Of a stretch of DNA of 64,000 bases, positions 54,274 to 63,594 are shown piece by piece; the stretch's first letter is position 1, and every line of letters begins with the position of its first letter. Below the pieces are notes generated by a model, which was not told where the DNA came from, ran no database searches, and saw nothing but the letters and a program-made list of their open reading frames with translations. This DNA comes from JANMGV01 sp037440405 (GTDB lineage: Bacteria > Planctomycetota > Planctomycetia > Pirellulales > Pirellulaceae), in the NCBI GenBank assembly GCA_037440405.1, contig JBBIUE010000004.1:35045-99044 (forward strand), written 5' to 3'. The translations under genes were made by a program, and so were the position numbers.

Positions 54274-56064
54274 TCACCGAAATTCAACGAGTGAGATGAT
54301 GAGGTGGACAGCAAGAACCCATAGGGTGCTCCACAAGATGGTCGTGGTGATCGAACGGCTGACGTCCGGCCCTTCCCATTTCGGACGCAACGAAAGATGG
54401 TAGGCGATGGCTGCGGTTCCGAAAGCGCTGAAAAGCAATCGGCAGACGACAAAACCTACTCCGTCATAGTACCAATGCGCAAATTTTTCGATTGTGCGGT
54501 GAAAATAGGTTTGCCAAAAAATCACACCCAACTCGGGGTACATATCACAGAAGACGAATGCACTCGTCCACTTTGCGGAATAAAACGCGACTTGGTTGAG
54601 CAGTAAACTGCCGAGAAGAAAGGACCAGAGCGTCCCAAATAGCCAATAATTCGCGACCGGAACGCCGATCATTTTCAGGGATTCGTATTGCCCTCCGTAA
54701 CGTTTGTTTCCCAGGTCGGCAGAGACGGCGGCAGCACATCGAGCCGCGATCAAGATCGTCGTGAGCACCGGAATGAGAATGCGATAGAGTGCAAAACCGA
54801 CCGCACCTACCAGCTCTTCAATCAACAACGGTTGAGTGTAGATTTTGTAGGGCATGAATTTCAAGGTAAAGTAAGTCGTAACGAACCCAATGATCGCTCC
54901 AGATACCGCGAGGTACACCACGGCAGTCAAGCCGCTGACCAGCCGTGCGAAATGCAAGAAGAACCGAGCGTACCAGCGAACGCGGCCTCGCCATGGAATG
55001 AGATTGGCAATGCTGATCGCGGTTGCTTCTACAATTGCTCCAACGCTTGCAAGAATTCCAATCAGCCAATGGAACTGGAATCGCCATGCTCGTTTATTTG
55101 CCGTAACTACTGACTCACCCGATGATTTCGAGTGGAATACCTGCGATTCCAGCGATGCGTGGATCGCCTCTCGCGTCGGCGGCTTGACTGGTTTCACTTT
55201 GCCGTCGTTGGTATCCAACACGAAGACATCGTCGGCGAACGATAGGAAACTCTCATAGTCATGCGTCACGACAATGCTCGTGACGTGTGCCTCATCCTGT
55301 AGTCGTCGAATGAGTTGGGCTACTCGAAGGGCAGACAAGGCATCCAAGCCCGTTGTCGGCTCGTCAAAAATAATGAGTTCTGGCTCGCTTGCCAGGCTTT
55401 GCGCCAGACTCAGCCGCTGGCGCTGGCCGCCGCTGAGCCGCGAAACCTGCACGTTCCAGGGTATGAGCAGATCATCTAGCCAGCGGTGCGCGAGTTTCTT
55501 TCTCGACGAACGGTGATCGGTCAAGCCAGTCGCTGAGCGGTCGTCGATTTTTGAGTCATCGCCGTTTCGGGTGGTGGACGATTCCACCTCGTCGACACTT
55601 CGGGATGTGGGGTGGGATCCCTCGCTCACCCTTCGGGTTGCGGTGGGCGATTCCTCGCTGACGCTCCGGGCTGCAGGCGGCGTCTCCTCGCTGACGCTCC
55701 GGGCTGATTTGGGGAGGCGATGGTCGATGGCAAGTTGAACATTGTCGAGCGGTGATAGTTCATCCAACAACGCTGGCTGCTGAAAAACCAACCCCAGACG
55801 ATGTTGATGACTTCTGGAATGCCACCGAATATCGCCCGACCACCACACGCGGTCAGAATCTCCTTCCGGCCCTTCCAATCCGGCTAGGATACGCATCAGA
55901 GTTGACTTGCCACTGCCGCTGGCTCCAAGCAACACCGCCAACTTCTGAGCACGCAATGAAAAGGAGGCATCGTCAAGAAGACTGCGATTGCCGACTCGAA
56001 CTCTCAAGTTGCTGACTTCGATAGCAATGGGCGAGGGAGGAACCGTTGGATTGGAGTCCGGCAT
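54274..56064 (-). CDS. Fused MlaF-MlaE ABC lipid transporter with repeat insertion
   Basis: A 596-residue protein combining an ABC ATPase (residues 1 to ~300) and a MlaE-type permease (~340-596). ATPase: Walker A GASGSGKST, Q-loop VFQQPALLDE, signature LSGGQRQRL, Walker B LIIFDEPTTGLD, H-loop VVTHD. Permease: VLTTILIAARCAAAVSADLGNKR and QYESLKMIGV match MlaE (VLTALLLAGRVGAAIAAELG, QIDALEVMGV). Mla systems move phospholipid between membranes; here the ATPase and permease are one chain, and no MlaD is adjacent. An extra ~45 residues of 11-residue RSVSE repeats sit between the Q-loop and the signature motif (see separate entry). Possibly it still works, because the insertion lies in the ATPase helical subdomain loop. 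Confidence 0.82.
   Translation of the reverse strand: MPDSNPTVPPSPIAIEVSNLRVRVGNRSLLDDASFSLRAQKLAVLLGASGSGKSTLMRILAGLEGPEGDSDRVWWSGDIRWHSRSHQHRLGLVFQQPALLDELSPLDNVQLAIDHRLPKSARSVSEETPPAARSVSEESPTATRRVSEGSHPTSRSVDEVESSTTRNGDDSKIDDRSATGLTDHRSSRKKLAHRWLDDLLIPWNVQVSRLSGGQRQRLSLAQSLASEPELIIFDEPTTGLDALSALRVAQLIRRLQDEAHVTSIVVTHDYESFLSFADDVFVLDTNDGKVKPVKPPTREAIHASLESQVFHSKSSGESVVTANKRAWRFQFHWLIGILASVGAIVEATAISIANLIPWRGRVRWYARFFLHFARLVSGLTAVVYLAVSGAIIGFVTTYFTLKFMPYKIYTQPLLIEELVGAVGFALYRILIPVLTTILIAARCAAAVSADLGNKRYGGQYESLKMIGVPVANYWLFGTLWSFLLGSLLLNQVAFYSAKWTSAFVFCDMYPELGVIFWQTYFHRTIEKFAHWYYDGVGFVVCRLLFSAFGTAAIAYHLSLRPKWEGPDVSRSITTTILWSTLWVLAVHLIISLVEFR
55586..55717 (-). repeat. 33-bp tandem repeat array inside the ABC ATPase
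   Basis: About four copies with a period of 33 bases (55586, 55619, 55652, 55685), the last two nearly identical over TCCTCGCTGACGCTCCGGG. On the coding strand they read RSVSEETPPAA, RSVSEESPTAT, RRVSEGSHPTS and RSVDEVESSTT, 11 residues per unit. The unit CCCGGAGCGTCAGCGAGG is of a kind dispersed through several planctomycete genomes (from memory, not checked). It keeps the frame of the gene. Confidence 0.8.
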
Positions 56065-56086
56065 GATGGAATCGATTTATCTTCCC

Positions 56087-57691
56087 TTAGCGTCTCAACT
56101 GTGTGCGAACTCGTTCGAGGAACGATTCCAACTGCGAATAATCGCGTTCCCAAGTTGTATACATGATGGCTTCGACGCCGGAGACTTTTTTAGCAGCCTC
56201 GATCCAAGCATCAACTTGCGAGACCGGACTATCGTAGAATCCCGCAATGATTTGTCGGTGCCCTCGCTCCGCGAAAAACGGCAGTGTCTGCTCGCGAGCT
56301 TCGCGATACCACGGTGCGATGGCGACCGATGGGTCGAGCCCCTCCCACGAACCTTCAAACGTTCCGCGCGCCAAATAATAATTGTCCTTGGCATTGTGGT
56401 AGGGATCAAACATATCGCTCCATACATAGATGCGAACCTCCGGAGCGATCTCGCGCAAAATTTTGACGCACGTGGCGACGTTGTCGGCAAGCATTTCACC
56501 CGAAGTCATCTTGCGTCGCTGACAGGCATCGCACCAGTTGTAAACGCGAATCTCGTCGTGGGACATCCAGTACCGATTCGCGTTCCACAGCTTGTGAACC
56601 GCCCTGGCATGAGATTGAAGTAGTTCGATGGTCGCAGCCTCCGACGGACAGATGTTCGCTTGATCGTCGTGAACCGTGACACCATGGTAATACGACACTC
56701 GCAGCTTTGTGCCGTCCGCCAATCCCTTGGTTCTTAGTTTGAGTGGTTCGTGATACACGGTGTAGAAGCCCGCGTAGGGTTGCGTGCCCAATAGCGGATC
56801 GATCAGCGGCTCGAAATCCTTTCCCTCGGTCAATACTCTTCCCGCCGAGTCGACGACCGTCAGTGGGCATCCTGGTCTCCGTGTCAGATTGACGAATGGC
56901 TCTACTCGAAGTTGAACATCGTCCCACTCCAGCGTCCCAGTTCGGCCATCCCAGCAACCGAGGTACAGGCCTGCCTCTGAGTGTTCCAGCGAATTGAAGA
57001 CCACATGGTGCACCTTCCAATCTTGAGAAGGCGCGACCTTTAAGTAATCGTGATTGAGGATGCGATCGCCTGCGATGACCTTGACTTCCGGAACGCCGCG
57101 AAAATCGTTTGTTCGAACTCGCAACGATAGATGATATTGGTGGAAAGGCTTCAACGTGACTCGCTGCACAATGCGAGCAACTTTCCCCTGAGGATTCTCG
57201 ACTCGGGCAACGCCATCAACAAGTTGGACGACCTCATCCTTCCAATCCCAACCGCCAGATTCGAAATCCGGAGACTTCAATCGGACCGTAGGTTCGTCAA
57301 CTTCCGCGAGGCCGGCCCGAACGGTCATCCCGAGATTTTGGACCGGCATCGACTCGATCAAATTCGGATCCGCATAGAGCAGATCATTGGAGTATCCGAT
57401 TGGGAATACCGCAGGGACGAGTTCGATCTTGACTTGCTGAGCGAACTTCTTCAATCGCTCGACATGCTGAAAATACCGTTCGGGCATTTCACCGAGCCGA
57501 CAGAACTTCGAGTCGGTGATCAAACAATGAGTGTAGCCCGCCTTTGCCGCTCGCTCCAGTAAAGCTTCGCACTGCTGGACATTTTCTTCGACAAGCAGAT
57601 TTGTCGGCAGATAAAACCAGAATTCACTGATCTGGCTATAGACGGGAGCCGTCGCGAGCGACCAAAATAGTATCATCCATGTTCGAAGCAT
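56087..57691 (-). CDS. Secreted glycoside-hydrolase-like protein
   Basis: A 534-residue protein from the ATG at 57691 (the frame begins at 57724). A signal peptide (LRTWMILFWSLATAPVYS) is followed by a TIM-barrel-like N-terminal part (CEALLERAAKAGYTHCLITDSKF, ELVPAVFPIGYSNDLL), an inserted beta-rich segment resembling a carbohydrate-binding module (about 140-275), and a C-terminal catalytic-type part with HDEIRVYNWCDAC and EVRIYVWSDMFDPYHNA. It resembles GH20-like or related beta-hexosaminidase-type barrels, and the paired acids in SHDE fit that catalytic site, but the family is uncertain. It would act on glycans outside the cell. Confidence 0.65.
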   Translation of the reverse strand: MLRTWMILFWSLATAPVYSQISEFWFYLPTNLLVEENVQQCEALLERAAKAGYTHCLITDSKFCRLGEMPERYFQHVERLKKFAQQVKIELVPAVFPIGYSNDLLYADPNLIESMPVQNLGMTVRAGLAEVDEPTVRLKSPDFESGGWDWKDEVVQLVDGVARVENPQGKVARIVQRVTLKPFHQYHLSLRVRTNDFRGVPEVKVIAGDRILNHDYLKVAPSQDWKVHHVVFNSLEHSEAGLYLGCWDGRTGTLEWDDVQLRVEPFVNLTRRPGCPLTVVDSAGRVLTEGKDFEPLIDPLLGTQPYAGFYTVYHEPLKLRTKGLADGTKLRVSYYHGVTVHDDQANICPSEAATIELLQSHARAVHKLWNANRYWMSHDEIRVYNWCDACQRRKMTSGEMLADNVATCVKILREIAPEVRIYVWSDMFDPYHNAKDNYYLARGTFEGSWEGLDPSVAIAPWYREAREQTLPFFAERGHRQIIAGFYDSPVSQVDAWIEAAKKVSGVEAIMYTTWERDYSQLESFLERVRTQLRR

Positions 57692-57816
57692 GGTTCCCCT
57701 CCCAAAAAATCTGCCACTCCGCAAACCTCGCTTGCGAAGAGTATCGCACCGCAGGAAAGCGGTCCGCCATCCTGCCTTGAATCCTTCCTCCCGTCAAGCT
57801 GCCTTCGAATGACCTT

Positions 57817-60800
57817 ATGAGAATACCCATCGGCTTGCTCGCCATTCTTTTCTTCACGGCTAGCCGTGGACTCTCACAACCTCCCGAAGATCAACCGCTG
57901 GGACCGGCATTAACGCCCGAAGCATCGCTTCGTCAATTCCATGTCGCGGATGGACTTTGCTGGAACCTGCTGCTCTCCGAACCAACCATCAGCCAACCCT
58001 TATCGACTGCCTTCGATACGGCTGGTCGGTTGTGGGTCGTTCAATATCTTCAATATCCCGAACCCGCCGGACTCAAGGTCCTCAGTCGCGATAACTTTTG
58101 GCGGATCGTTTACGATCGAGCGCCAAAACCTCCGGGGGAAGACATTCCTGGAGCTGACAAGATCACCATCTTCGAAGGCAGAAATCGAAATGGCGAGCTG
58201 GAATTGGTCGGCGATTTCGTCAACGGTCTGAATATTGCTACGTCGGTAGTTCCGGTATATCGCGGTGCCTGGGTCCTGAATCCGCCCTATCTCCTGTTCT
58301 ACTCTGACCAAGATGAGGACTTGAAAGCGGATGGTCCACCTGAAGTTCATCTGGAGGGCTTTGGCTTGGAAGATACCCACTCTGTCGCCAACAGCCTTTG
58401 CATGGGGCCAGATGGTTGGCTGTATGGCGCACAAGGAAGCACGGTGAGCGGAAGTATTCGCCCTTACCAATCCGATCAACCTCCACTTCGAACGATGGGG
58501 CAACTCATTTGGCGGTATCATCCTCAACTGCGACGCTATGAAGTTTTCGCCGAAGGGGGGGGCAACGCCTTCGGAGTCGCCTTCGACGATCGCGGTCATC
58601 TTTTTTCGGGACACAACGGCGGGGATACGCGAGGATTTCATTACATCCAAGGGGGTTATTACCGCAAAGGTTTTTCTAAGCACGGGGACTTATCCAACCC
58701 GTTCGCTTTTGGTTATATCGAACAGATGGAACACGAGCCGGTCCAACGGTTCTCTCATACGTTGCTGGCATTGGAAGGCACGGCCTTGGAGAAGCGTTGT
58801 CCATCAAGCTTCTTGGCGGTCGATCCGCTTCACAGCAAGCTGTTCCATACTCGTCGCGAGCAGGTCGGTTCAACGTACCGCACCAATGATGTCGAAGCCT
58901 TGATCCGATCCGATGACAAGTGGTTTCGGCCAGTAGCCGTTTCCGACGGTCCGGATGGAGCTGCCTACATTTGCGACTGGTACGATAGTCAAGTTGCTCA
59001 TATCTACGCTCACGTTGGGAAGTATGACCGCGAGCACGGGCGCGTTTATCGCCTGGCTCCTTGCGAGCCCATCGCTTCCGAGGAAGCATGGAATCCAGCA
59101 TGGGCTCAAGCATCCGATTCCGCCACGCTCGACGCGCTAGTCCAAAAGCTCCGCTCACCGATGCGCTGGCAGCGATGGCGAGCTCGTGAGCTTATCGCGC
59201 GGCATCCTCTGAAATCGCTCGCACGCGATCGTTTGCTCGCCATGGCGAACGAAAATTCCTCGACAGCAGTCGATGCTCTTTGGACGCTGCATCTTTGCGG
59301 GTGGATTCAAGACTGCCTTACCAGCAGCACCGAGGCAAACATTCCACCGGAGCGATTTTTCGATAGCCCGGTAGCTGCTGTGCGCGAATGGGCCGTCCGG
59401 CTTGCGTGCGATGACGGCGAGCTTAACTCCGAGACCGCTCAACGCTTGCGCAAGCGTGCCAGGATCGAAGATGATCCGATGGTTCTTGTACAGCTCGCTT
59501 GCTCCATGCGAAGGCTTCCGGCACGCCAAGCCGTGTACTGCGCTCGAGGACTTCTGGAGCGAGCCTTGGACCCAGGTGATCGACATTTGTACTTGGCCTG
59601 CTGGTGGCTGTTCGAACAACATGCGGACGACCACGCGGAAATGCGGTCTCTCATGGCGGAGCAGAGCCTCTTCTACAACGCGTTTTGCCGAGAAAAATTG
59701 GTTCCCAACCTCATTCAGCGTTGGTGCATGCAAGGTACTCGTGATTCCTACCAAAGCGCGGCTTATCTCTTCGAGAGAATTTCCGAGTTGCCGGAGGACC
59801 TCAAGCAGTCGGTCTCAAAAGAATCAATCCAAAGCTTTGAAAAGGCATTCGAGGGGCGATCGCTGAACGGCGTGAAGGACGAATTGCTTCAAGCGGTATC
59901 CCTGCTTGGGGAGCCGTCACTCGCTCTTCGATTGCGACGCGGAGATGCCGATGCCTCACATGAGGCTATCGAGATTCTTCGCAGCAGCCACGGAATGGCA
60001 GAAACGCGAGTGCAACTGATCACCATTCTTCGCGAGCTCCCCCAGCCCGATGCCGGACCCGTGTTAGCTTTTGTGACCTTGAACTCGGAGGAATCAGAAC
60101 CAGTTCGCATTGCCGCCGCCGCCGCGCTACGCTCCTACGAAGATTCGAACATCGATTGGCAATTGTTGGGCGACTGGCCAAACTTGTCCGTACCCCTGCG
60201 CAACATGGTGGCGAACGTCCTGGCAAGCAAATCGACTCGAGCCGATCGATTGCTGTCCGCGTTGGAGTCCTCCGAAATTCCGGAAGCGGATGTACCTATC
60301 GAGGCGATACGTGCACTGCGTTTACTCGACGACGTTTCGCTTCAAGAGCGGGTTAACCGGCTATTTCCGCAATCGCCAGGTTTGAACTTCAGCGAGGCAA
60401 CGGCACTCGTTCAACAATACGCCGAGATTATCCAAAGCGGTGCAGGAGATCCGTACCAAGGGAAACGTCTCTTCTCGGAACACTGTGGCCGTTGTCACCG
60501 CTTGTTCGATCGCGGCGAGTTCATCGGCCCCGAGTTGACTGGCTATCAGCGTGAGCAACTCGCGACGCTTTTGCTGAATACTGTGGCACCGAGTCTGGAA
60601 ATTCGGGAAGGCTACCAAGGCTACGCTGCCTTGACGATGGAGGGTACATTGATTGCCGGCTTCATCGAGTCACAAGATGATCGACAAGTGATTCTGCGAG
60701 GTGTGGACGGTCAGTCGCATGTATTGGCTCGCGAGGCACTCGCGGAAATACGCCCGATGCCCCAATCGATCATGCCGGATGGCTTGCTGGATCGGTTAAC

Positions 60801-60867
60801 GGAGCAACAACTTCGAGACCTTTTTGCCTATCTACGAAGCTCGCAACCACTCGCCGATGGAGGATAG
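57817..60867 (+). CDS. PVC-type heme-binding CxxCH protein with HEAT-like region
   Basis: A 1016-residue secreted protein with a signal peptide (IGLLAILFFTASRGLS). Residues 40-420 form the 'membrane-bound dehydrogenase' beta-propeller-like domain typical of Planctomycetes/Verrucomicrobia (DHRGHLFSGHNGGDTRG-type loops, GPDGAAYICDWYDSQVAHI). An alpha-helical region with HEAT-like repeats runs from 440 to 860. The C-terminal cytochrome c domain has CGRCH at 890-894 and a distal Met candidate in the following region. It probably takes electrons from a sugar or alcohol substrate outside the cytoplasm. Substrate unknown. It is divergent from the GH-like gene by 125 bases. Confidence 0.88.
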   Translation: MRIPIGLLAILFFTASRGLSQPPEDQPLGPALTPEASLRQFHVADGLCWNLLLSEPTISQPLSTAFDTAGRLWVVQYLQYPEPAGLKVLSRDNFWRIVYDRAPKPPGEDIPGADKITIFEGRNRNGELELVGDFVNGLNIATSVVPVYRGAWVLNPPYLLFYSDQDEDLKADGPPEVHLEGFGLEDTHSVANSLCMGPDGWLYGAQGSTVSGSIRPYQSDQPPLRTMGQLIWRYHPQLRRYEVFAEGGGNAFGVAFDDRGHLFSGHNGGDTRGFHYIQGGYYRKGFSKHGDLSNPFAFGYIEQMEHEPVQRFSHTLLALEGTALEKRCPSSFLAVDPLHSKLFHTRREQVGSTYRTNDVEALIRSDDKWFRPVAVSDGPDGAAYICDWYDSQVAHIYAHVGKYDREHGRVYRLAPCEPIASEEAWNPAWAQASDSATLDALVQKLRSPMRWQRWRARELIARHPLKSLARDRLLAMANENSSTAVDALWTLHLCGWIQDCLTSSTEANIPPERFFDSPVAAVREWAVRLACDDGELNSETAQRLRKRARIEDDPMVLVQLACSMRRLPARQAVYCARGLLERALDPGDRHLYLACWWLFEQHADDHAEMRSLMAEQSLFYNAFCREKLVPNLIQRWCMQGTRDSYQSAAYLFERISELPEDLKQSVSKESIQSFEKAFEGRSLNGVKDELLQAVSLLGEPSLALRLRRGDADASHEAIEILRSSHGMAETRVQLITILRELPQPDAGPVLAFVTLNSEESEPVRIAAAAALRSYEDSNIDWQLLGDWPNLSVPLRNMVANVLASKSTRADRLLSALESSEIPEADVPIEAIRALRLLDDVSLQERVNRLFPQSPGLNFSEATALVQQYAEIIQSGAGDPYQGKRLFSEHCGRCHRLFDRGEFIGPELTGYQREQLATLLLNTVAPSLEIREGYQGYAALTMEGTLIAGFIESQDDRQVILRGVDGQSHVLAREALAEIRPMPQSIMPDGLLDRLTEQQLRDLFAYLRSSQPLADGG

Positions 60868-61020
60868 CGTTCACCTTCCGAACAACCGAAACCCAAAGTA
60901 CTTCTAAGACTACCGAAAATATTCTCCCCAAAACCGTCGCGTCGCAATCAAAGACATCATCGAGTAGAGGGTTTAGGCTTAGGCTCTCCACACCCCTTTT
61001 CTCACAATGAGGGAATCATC

Positions 61021-63414
61021 ATGAGCGTTCATCGAGCTTGGGAACCAGTCAAGAAAGTAGTCGGAATGTTTAGCAAACGACTCCTTCATCCCTTCTGGAA
61101 TCCGAATCCAACATGCCATGTTGTCGGATTGCTGTTGTTTGCCGTCATACTATGTTGCCGATTTCAAGACGACGCTGATCGTTCAGCGAACGCAGCAGAA
61201 CCGCCGACAGCTCTCCCTGGAACGAAGCCACTGGATTGGACTGGCGACATCGCTTCCCAGTTGGTCGAAGGAGTCGATCGCTTTCTGCTTCGCAAGATTG
61301 AAGAGCAAAAGAATCGACGCCCAGATCTGTGGCCGCGTCCCGACGACGGGAGATCGTATACCGAAGCGACTGCCAGCTTGCGACGAGAACTAACAGAGCG
61401 AATTGGTCTGAAGGACGAACGAGTCCCGGTGCGCCTTTGGAAGGAACATTTGACTCACGGCCATCGATTCGAAACCAATTCTTGGCAGGCGGAAGACGTC
61501 CGCTGGTCTGTATTGCCCGGTGTTGATGCGTTCGGCTTGCTGTTGGAGCCGAAAGAGGGCGAACCGCGATTCTCCGCGATCATCGTTCCGGACGCCGGCC
61601 AAACGCCCGAGGACTTGATTGGATTTGCCAAAGATTCGTTTCCGTCAGGGGCTTTTCTCGCCAGCCAAGGGGCGCGCGTGCTGATTCCATCCGTCGTAAG
61701 CCGGACCAGAGAGGCGCGACGAGGCCGAGCGAATTTAACCGATCAGGAGTACATTTATCGTTCCGCATTTGAATTAGGCAGGCATTTATTGGGATACCAG
61801 GTTCACGAGTGCATGGCCGCTGCCGAGTATTTGTTGAACCTGGAGCCAAACAAGCCACTGATGATCGCTGGTTGGGGTGAAGGAGGTTGGATCGCGCTCT
61901 TCACTGCCGCCGTCGATGAGCGAATCGATGGGGCCCTCGTCAGCGGGCACTTTGGCCCCCGCGAAAACATTTGGGCGGAGCCCATTCATCGCAATGTCTT
62001 CGGCTTGCTTAATCGCTTCGGAGATGCCGAATTAGCGGCCTTGGTGGCACCGCGGACTCTAGTGATCGATCCGACTCCCGGACCTTCAGTGGAACTCGCT
62101 GGTCTCGGTGGGGCTCCCGGAAAGCTGCATGGTCCAACGTTGTCCGAGGTCCTAGAAGAGTTTCAGTGTGCCGGCAAGCTGTTGCAACCCTGGCAACTGC
62201 ACGATTCGCTGCACTTGGTGGAACCCTTGGTTGGCAATCCGCCAGACGGAAGCCGTCGCGCATTTGATAGGCTTCTCTCACTGCTTCATATCGAGCCGCA
62301 AAATATCGAGCAGACTCCGTGGAGATTTGTGCCCAGCGAGATCGAGATGGCTGCGCAGAACGATCGAACCGCTCAGAGACGCAAGGAATCACTCGAAAAA
62401 TGGGACCGTTTCACCCAGCGTCTGTTGGAACGCATGGAGTACGATCGTGCCGACTTCTGGAAGAATCTGGACACCTCGTCGCTGGATCGATTTGAGCAAA
62501 CAGTGAAACCGTATCGCGACGTTTTCGAGAAGGATATCATCGGAGCTTGGGATGATAAGTTACTCGAAGCCGCTCCCCGCTCACGAAGAATATATGACGA
62601 AACGGACTGGACCGGTAATGAAGTCGTCTTGGATGTTTTTCCGGATGTCGTTGCCTACGGCATTTTGTTGCTACCCAAGACGTTGGAACCGGACCTGAAG
62701 CGTCCATGCGTTGTCTTCCAGCACGGGTTAGAGGGCCGCCCATCGGACACCATCGTCGGAGACCATCCCGCTTACCACGATGTTGCTCGACGGTTGGTGG
62801 AACAAGGCTACGTCGTGTTCTGTCCCCAAAACTTATACATCTTCGAAGATCGATTCCGAACTCTTCAACGCAAAAGCAACGCGCTTGGCAAAACGCTCTT
62901 CTCGATCATGGTCCCCCAACATCGCCAAATCGCGCGTTGGCTCGGCTCGCTACCGTACGTCGATCCGGGGCGCATCGCGTTCTATGGTTTGTCGTATGGC
63001 GGAAAGAGTACCATGCGGATTCCGCCTCTGGTACCCGAGTATTGCTTGTCCATCTGCTCGGCGGATTTCAATGACTGGGTTTGGAAGAACGCATCGACCC
63101 TCAGCCCCTATAGCTATGTCTGGACGATGGAGTACGAGATATTCGAGTTCGATCTGGGCCCGAAGCTTAATTACGCGGAAATGGCGAACCTGATCGCTCC
63201 CCGACCGTTCATGGTCGAACGAGGCCATTTCGATGGCGTTGCTCCCGATCATCGAGTCGCTTTGGAGTATGCCAAAGTCCAGCATCTCTATTCGGCCAAA
63301 CTAGCAATTCCCGATCGCTGTCGCATCGAATGGTTCGTCGGTCCACACACAATCAACGGCCAAGGGACATTCGACTTTCTGTCTCAACATCTTCGCTGGC
63401 CCCCAAAACCGTGA
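61021..63414 (+). CDS. Secreted tandem alpha/beta-hydrolase protein
   Basis: A 797-residue protein with an N-terminal membrane/signal segment (CHVVGLLLFAVILCC, or starting from Met at residue 17). It is built of two alpha/beta-hydrolase-like halves. In the first (about 130-420) the nucleophile elbow reads GWGEGG near residue 284, with Gly where a Ser is expected, so this half looks inactive. The second (about 520-790) has GLSYGG with Ser near 658, an Asp in the RPFMVERGHFDGVAPDH segment and a late His (GPHTINGQG). Related planctomycete proteins are called acetylxylan-esterase or dienelactone-hydrolase-like. Start context GAGGG precedes the ATG. Substrate unknown. Confidence 0.78.
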   Translation: MSVHRAWEPVKKVVGMFSKRLLHPFWNPNPTCHVVGLLLFAVILCCRFQDDADRSANAAEPPTALPGTKPLDWTGDIASQLVEGVDRFLLRKIEEQKNRRPDLWPRPDDGRSYTEATASLRRELTERIGLKDERVPVRLWKEHLTHGHRFETNSWQAEDVRWSVLPGVDAFGLLLEPKEGEPRFSAIIVPDAGQTPEDLIGFAKDSFPSGAFLASQGARVLIPSVVSRTREARRGRANLTDQEYIYRSAFELGRHLLGYQVHECMAAAEYLLNLEPNKPLMIAGWGEGGWIALFTAAVDERIDGALVSGHFGPRENIWAEPIHRNVFGLLNRFGDAELAALVAPRTLVIDPTPGPSVELAGLGGAPGKLHGPTLSEVLEEFQCAGKLLQPWQLHDSLHLVEPLVGNPPDGSRRAFDRLLSLLHIEPQNIEQTPWRFVPSEIEMAAQNDRTAQRRKESLEKWDRFTQRLLERMEYDRADFWKNLDTSSLDRFEQTVKPYRDVFEKDIIGAWDDKLLEAAPRSRRIYDETDWTGNEVVLDVFPDVVAYGILLLPKTLEPDLKRPCVVFQHGLEGRPSDTIVGDHPAYHDVARRLVEQGYVVFCPQNLYIFEDRFRTLQRKSNALGKTLFSIMVPQHRQIARWLGSLPYVDPGRIAFYGLSYGGKSTMRIPPLVPEYCLSICSADFNDWVWKNASTLSPYSYVWTMEYEIFEFDLGPKLNYAEMANLIAPRPFMVERGHFDGVAPDHRVALEYAKVQHLYSAKLAIPDRCRIEWFVGPHTINGQGTFDFLSQHLRWPPKP

Positions 63415-63594
63415 ATCGATAGGCTCTCGGTCGACATGAGGATGCAAGGGGGCAATCGGGGGGGGCATGAAAACGATGCGACTAGGTAATTAACCCCCAA
63501 GCATAGGAGATCACAGGGTCAGAAGGGATGTGGGTAGAGCATGGAAAGAATGCAGTTTTGAAAGGAAATCGGGAACCAAGTGAGGTAAGCCGTT

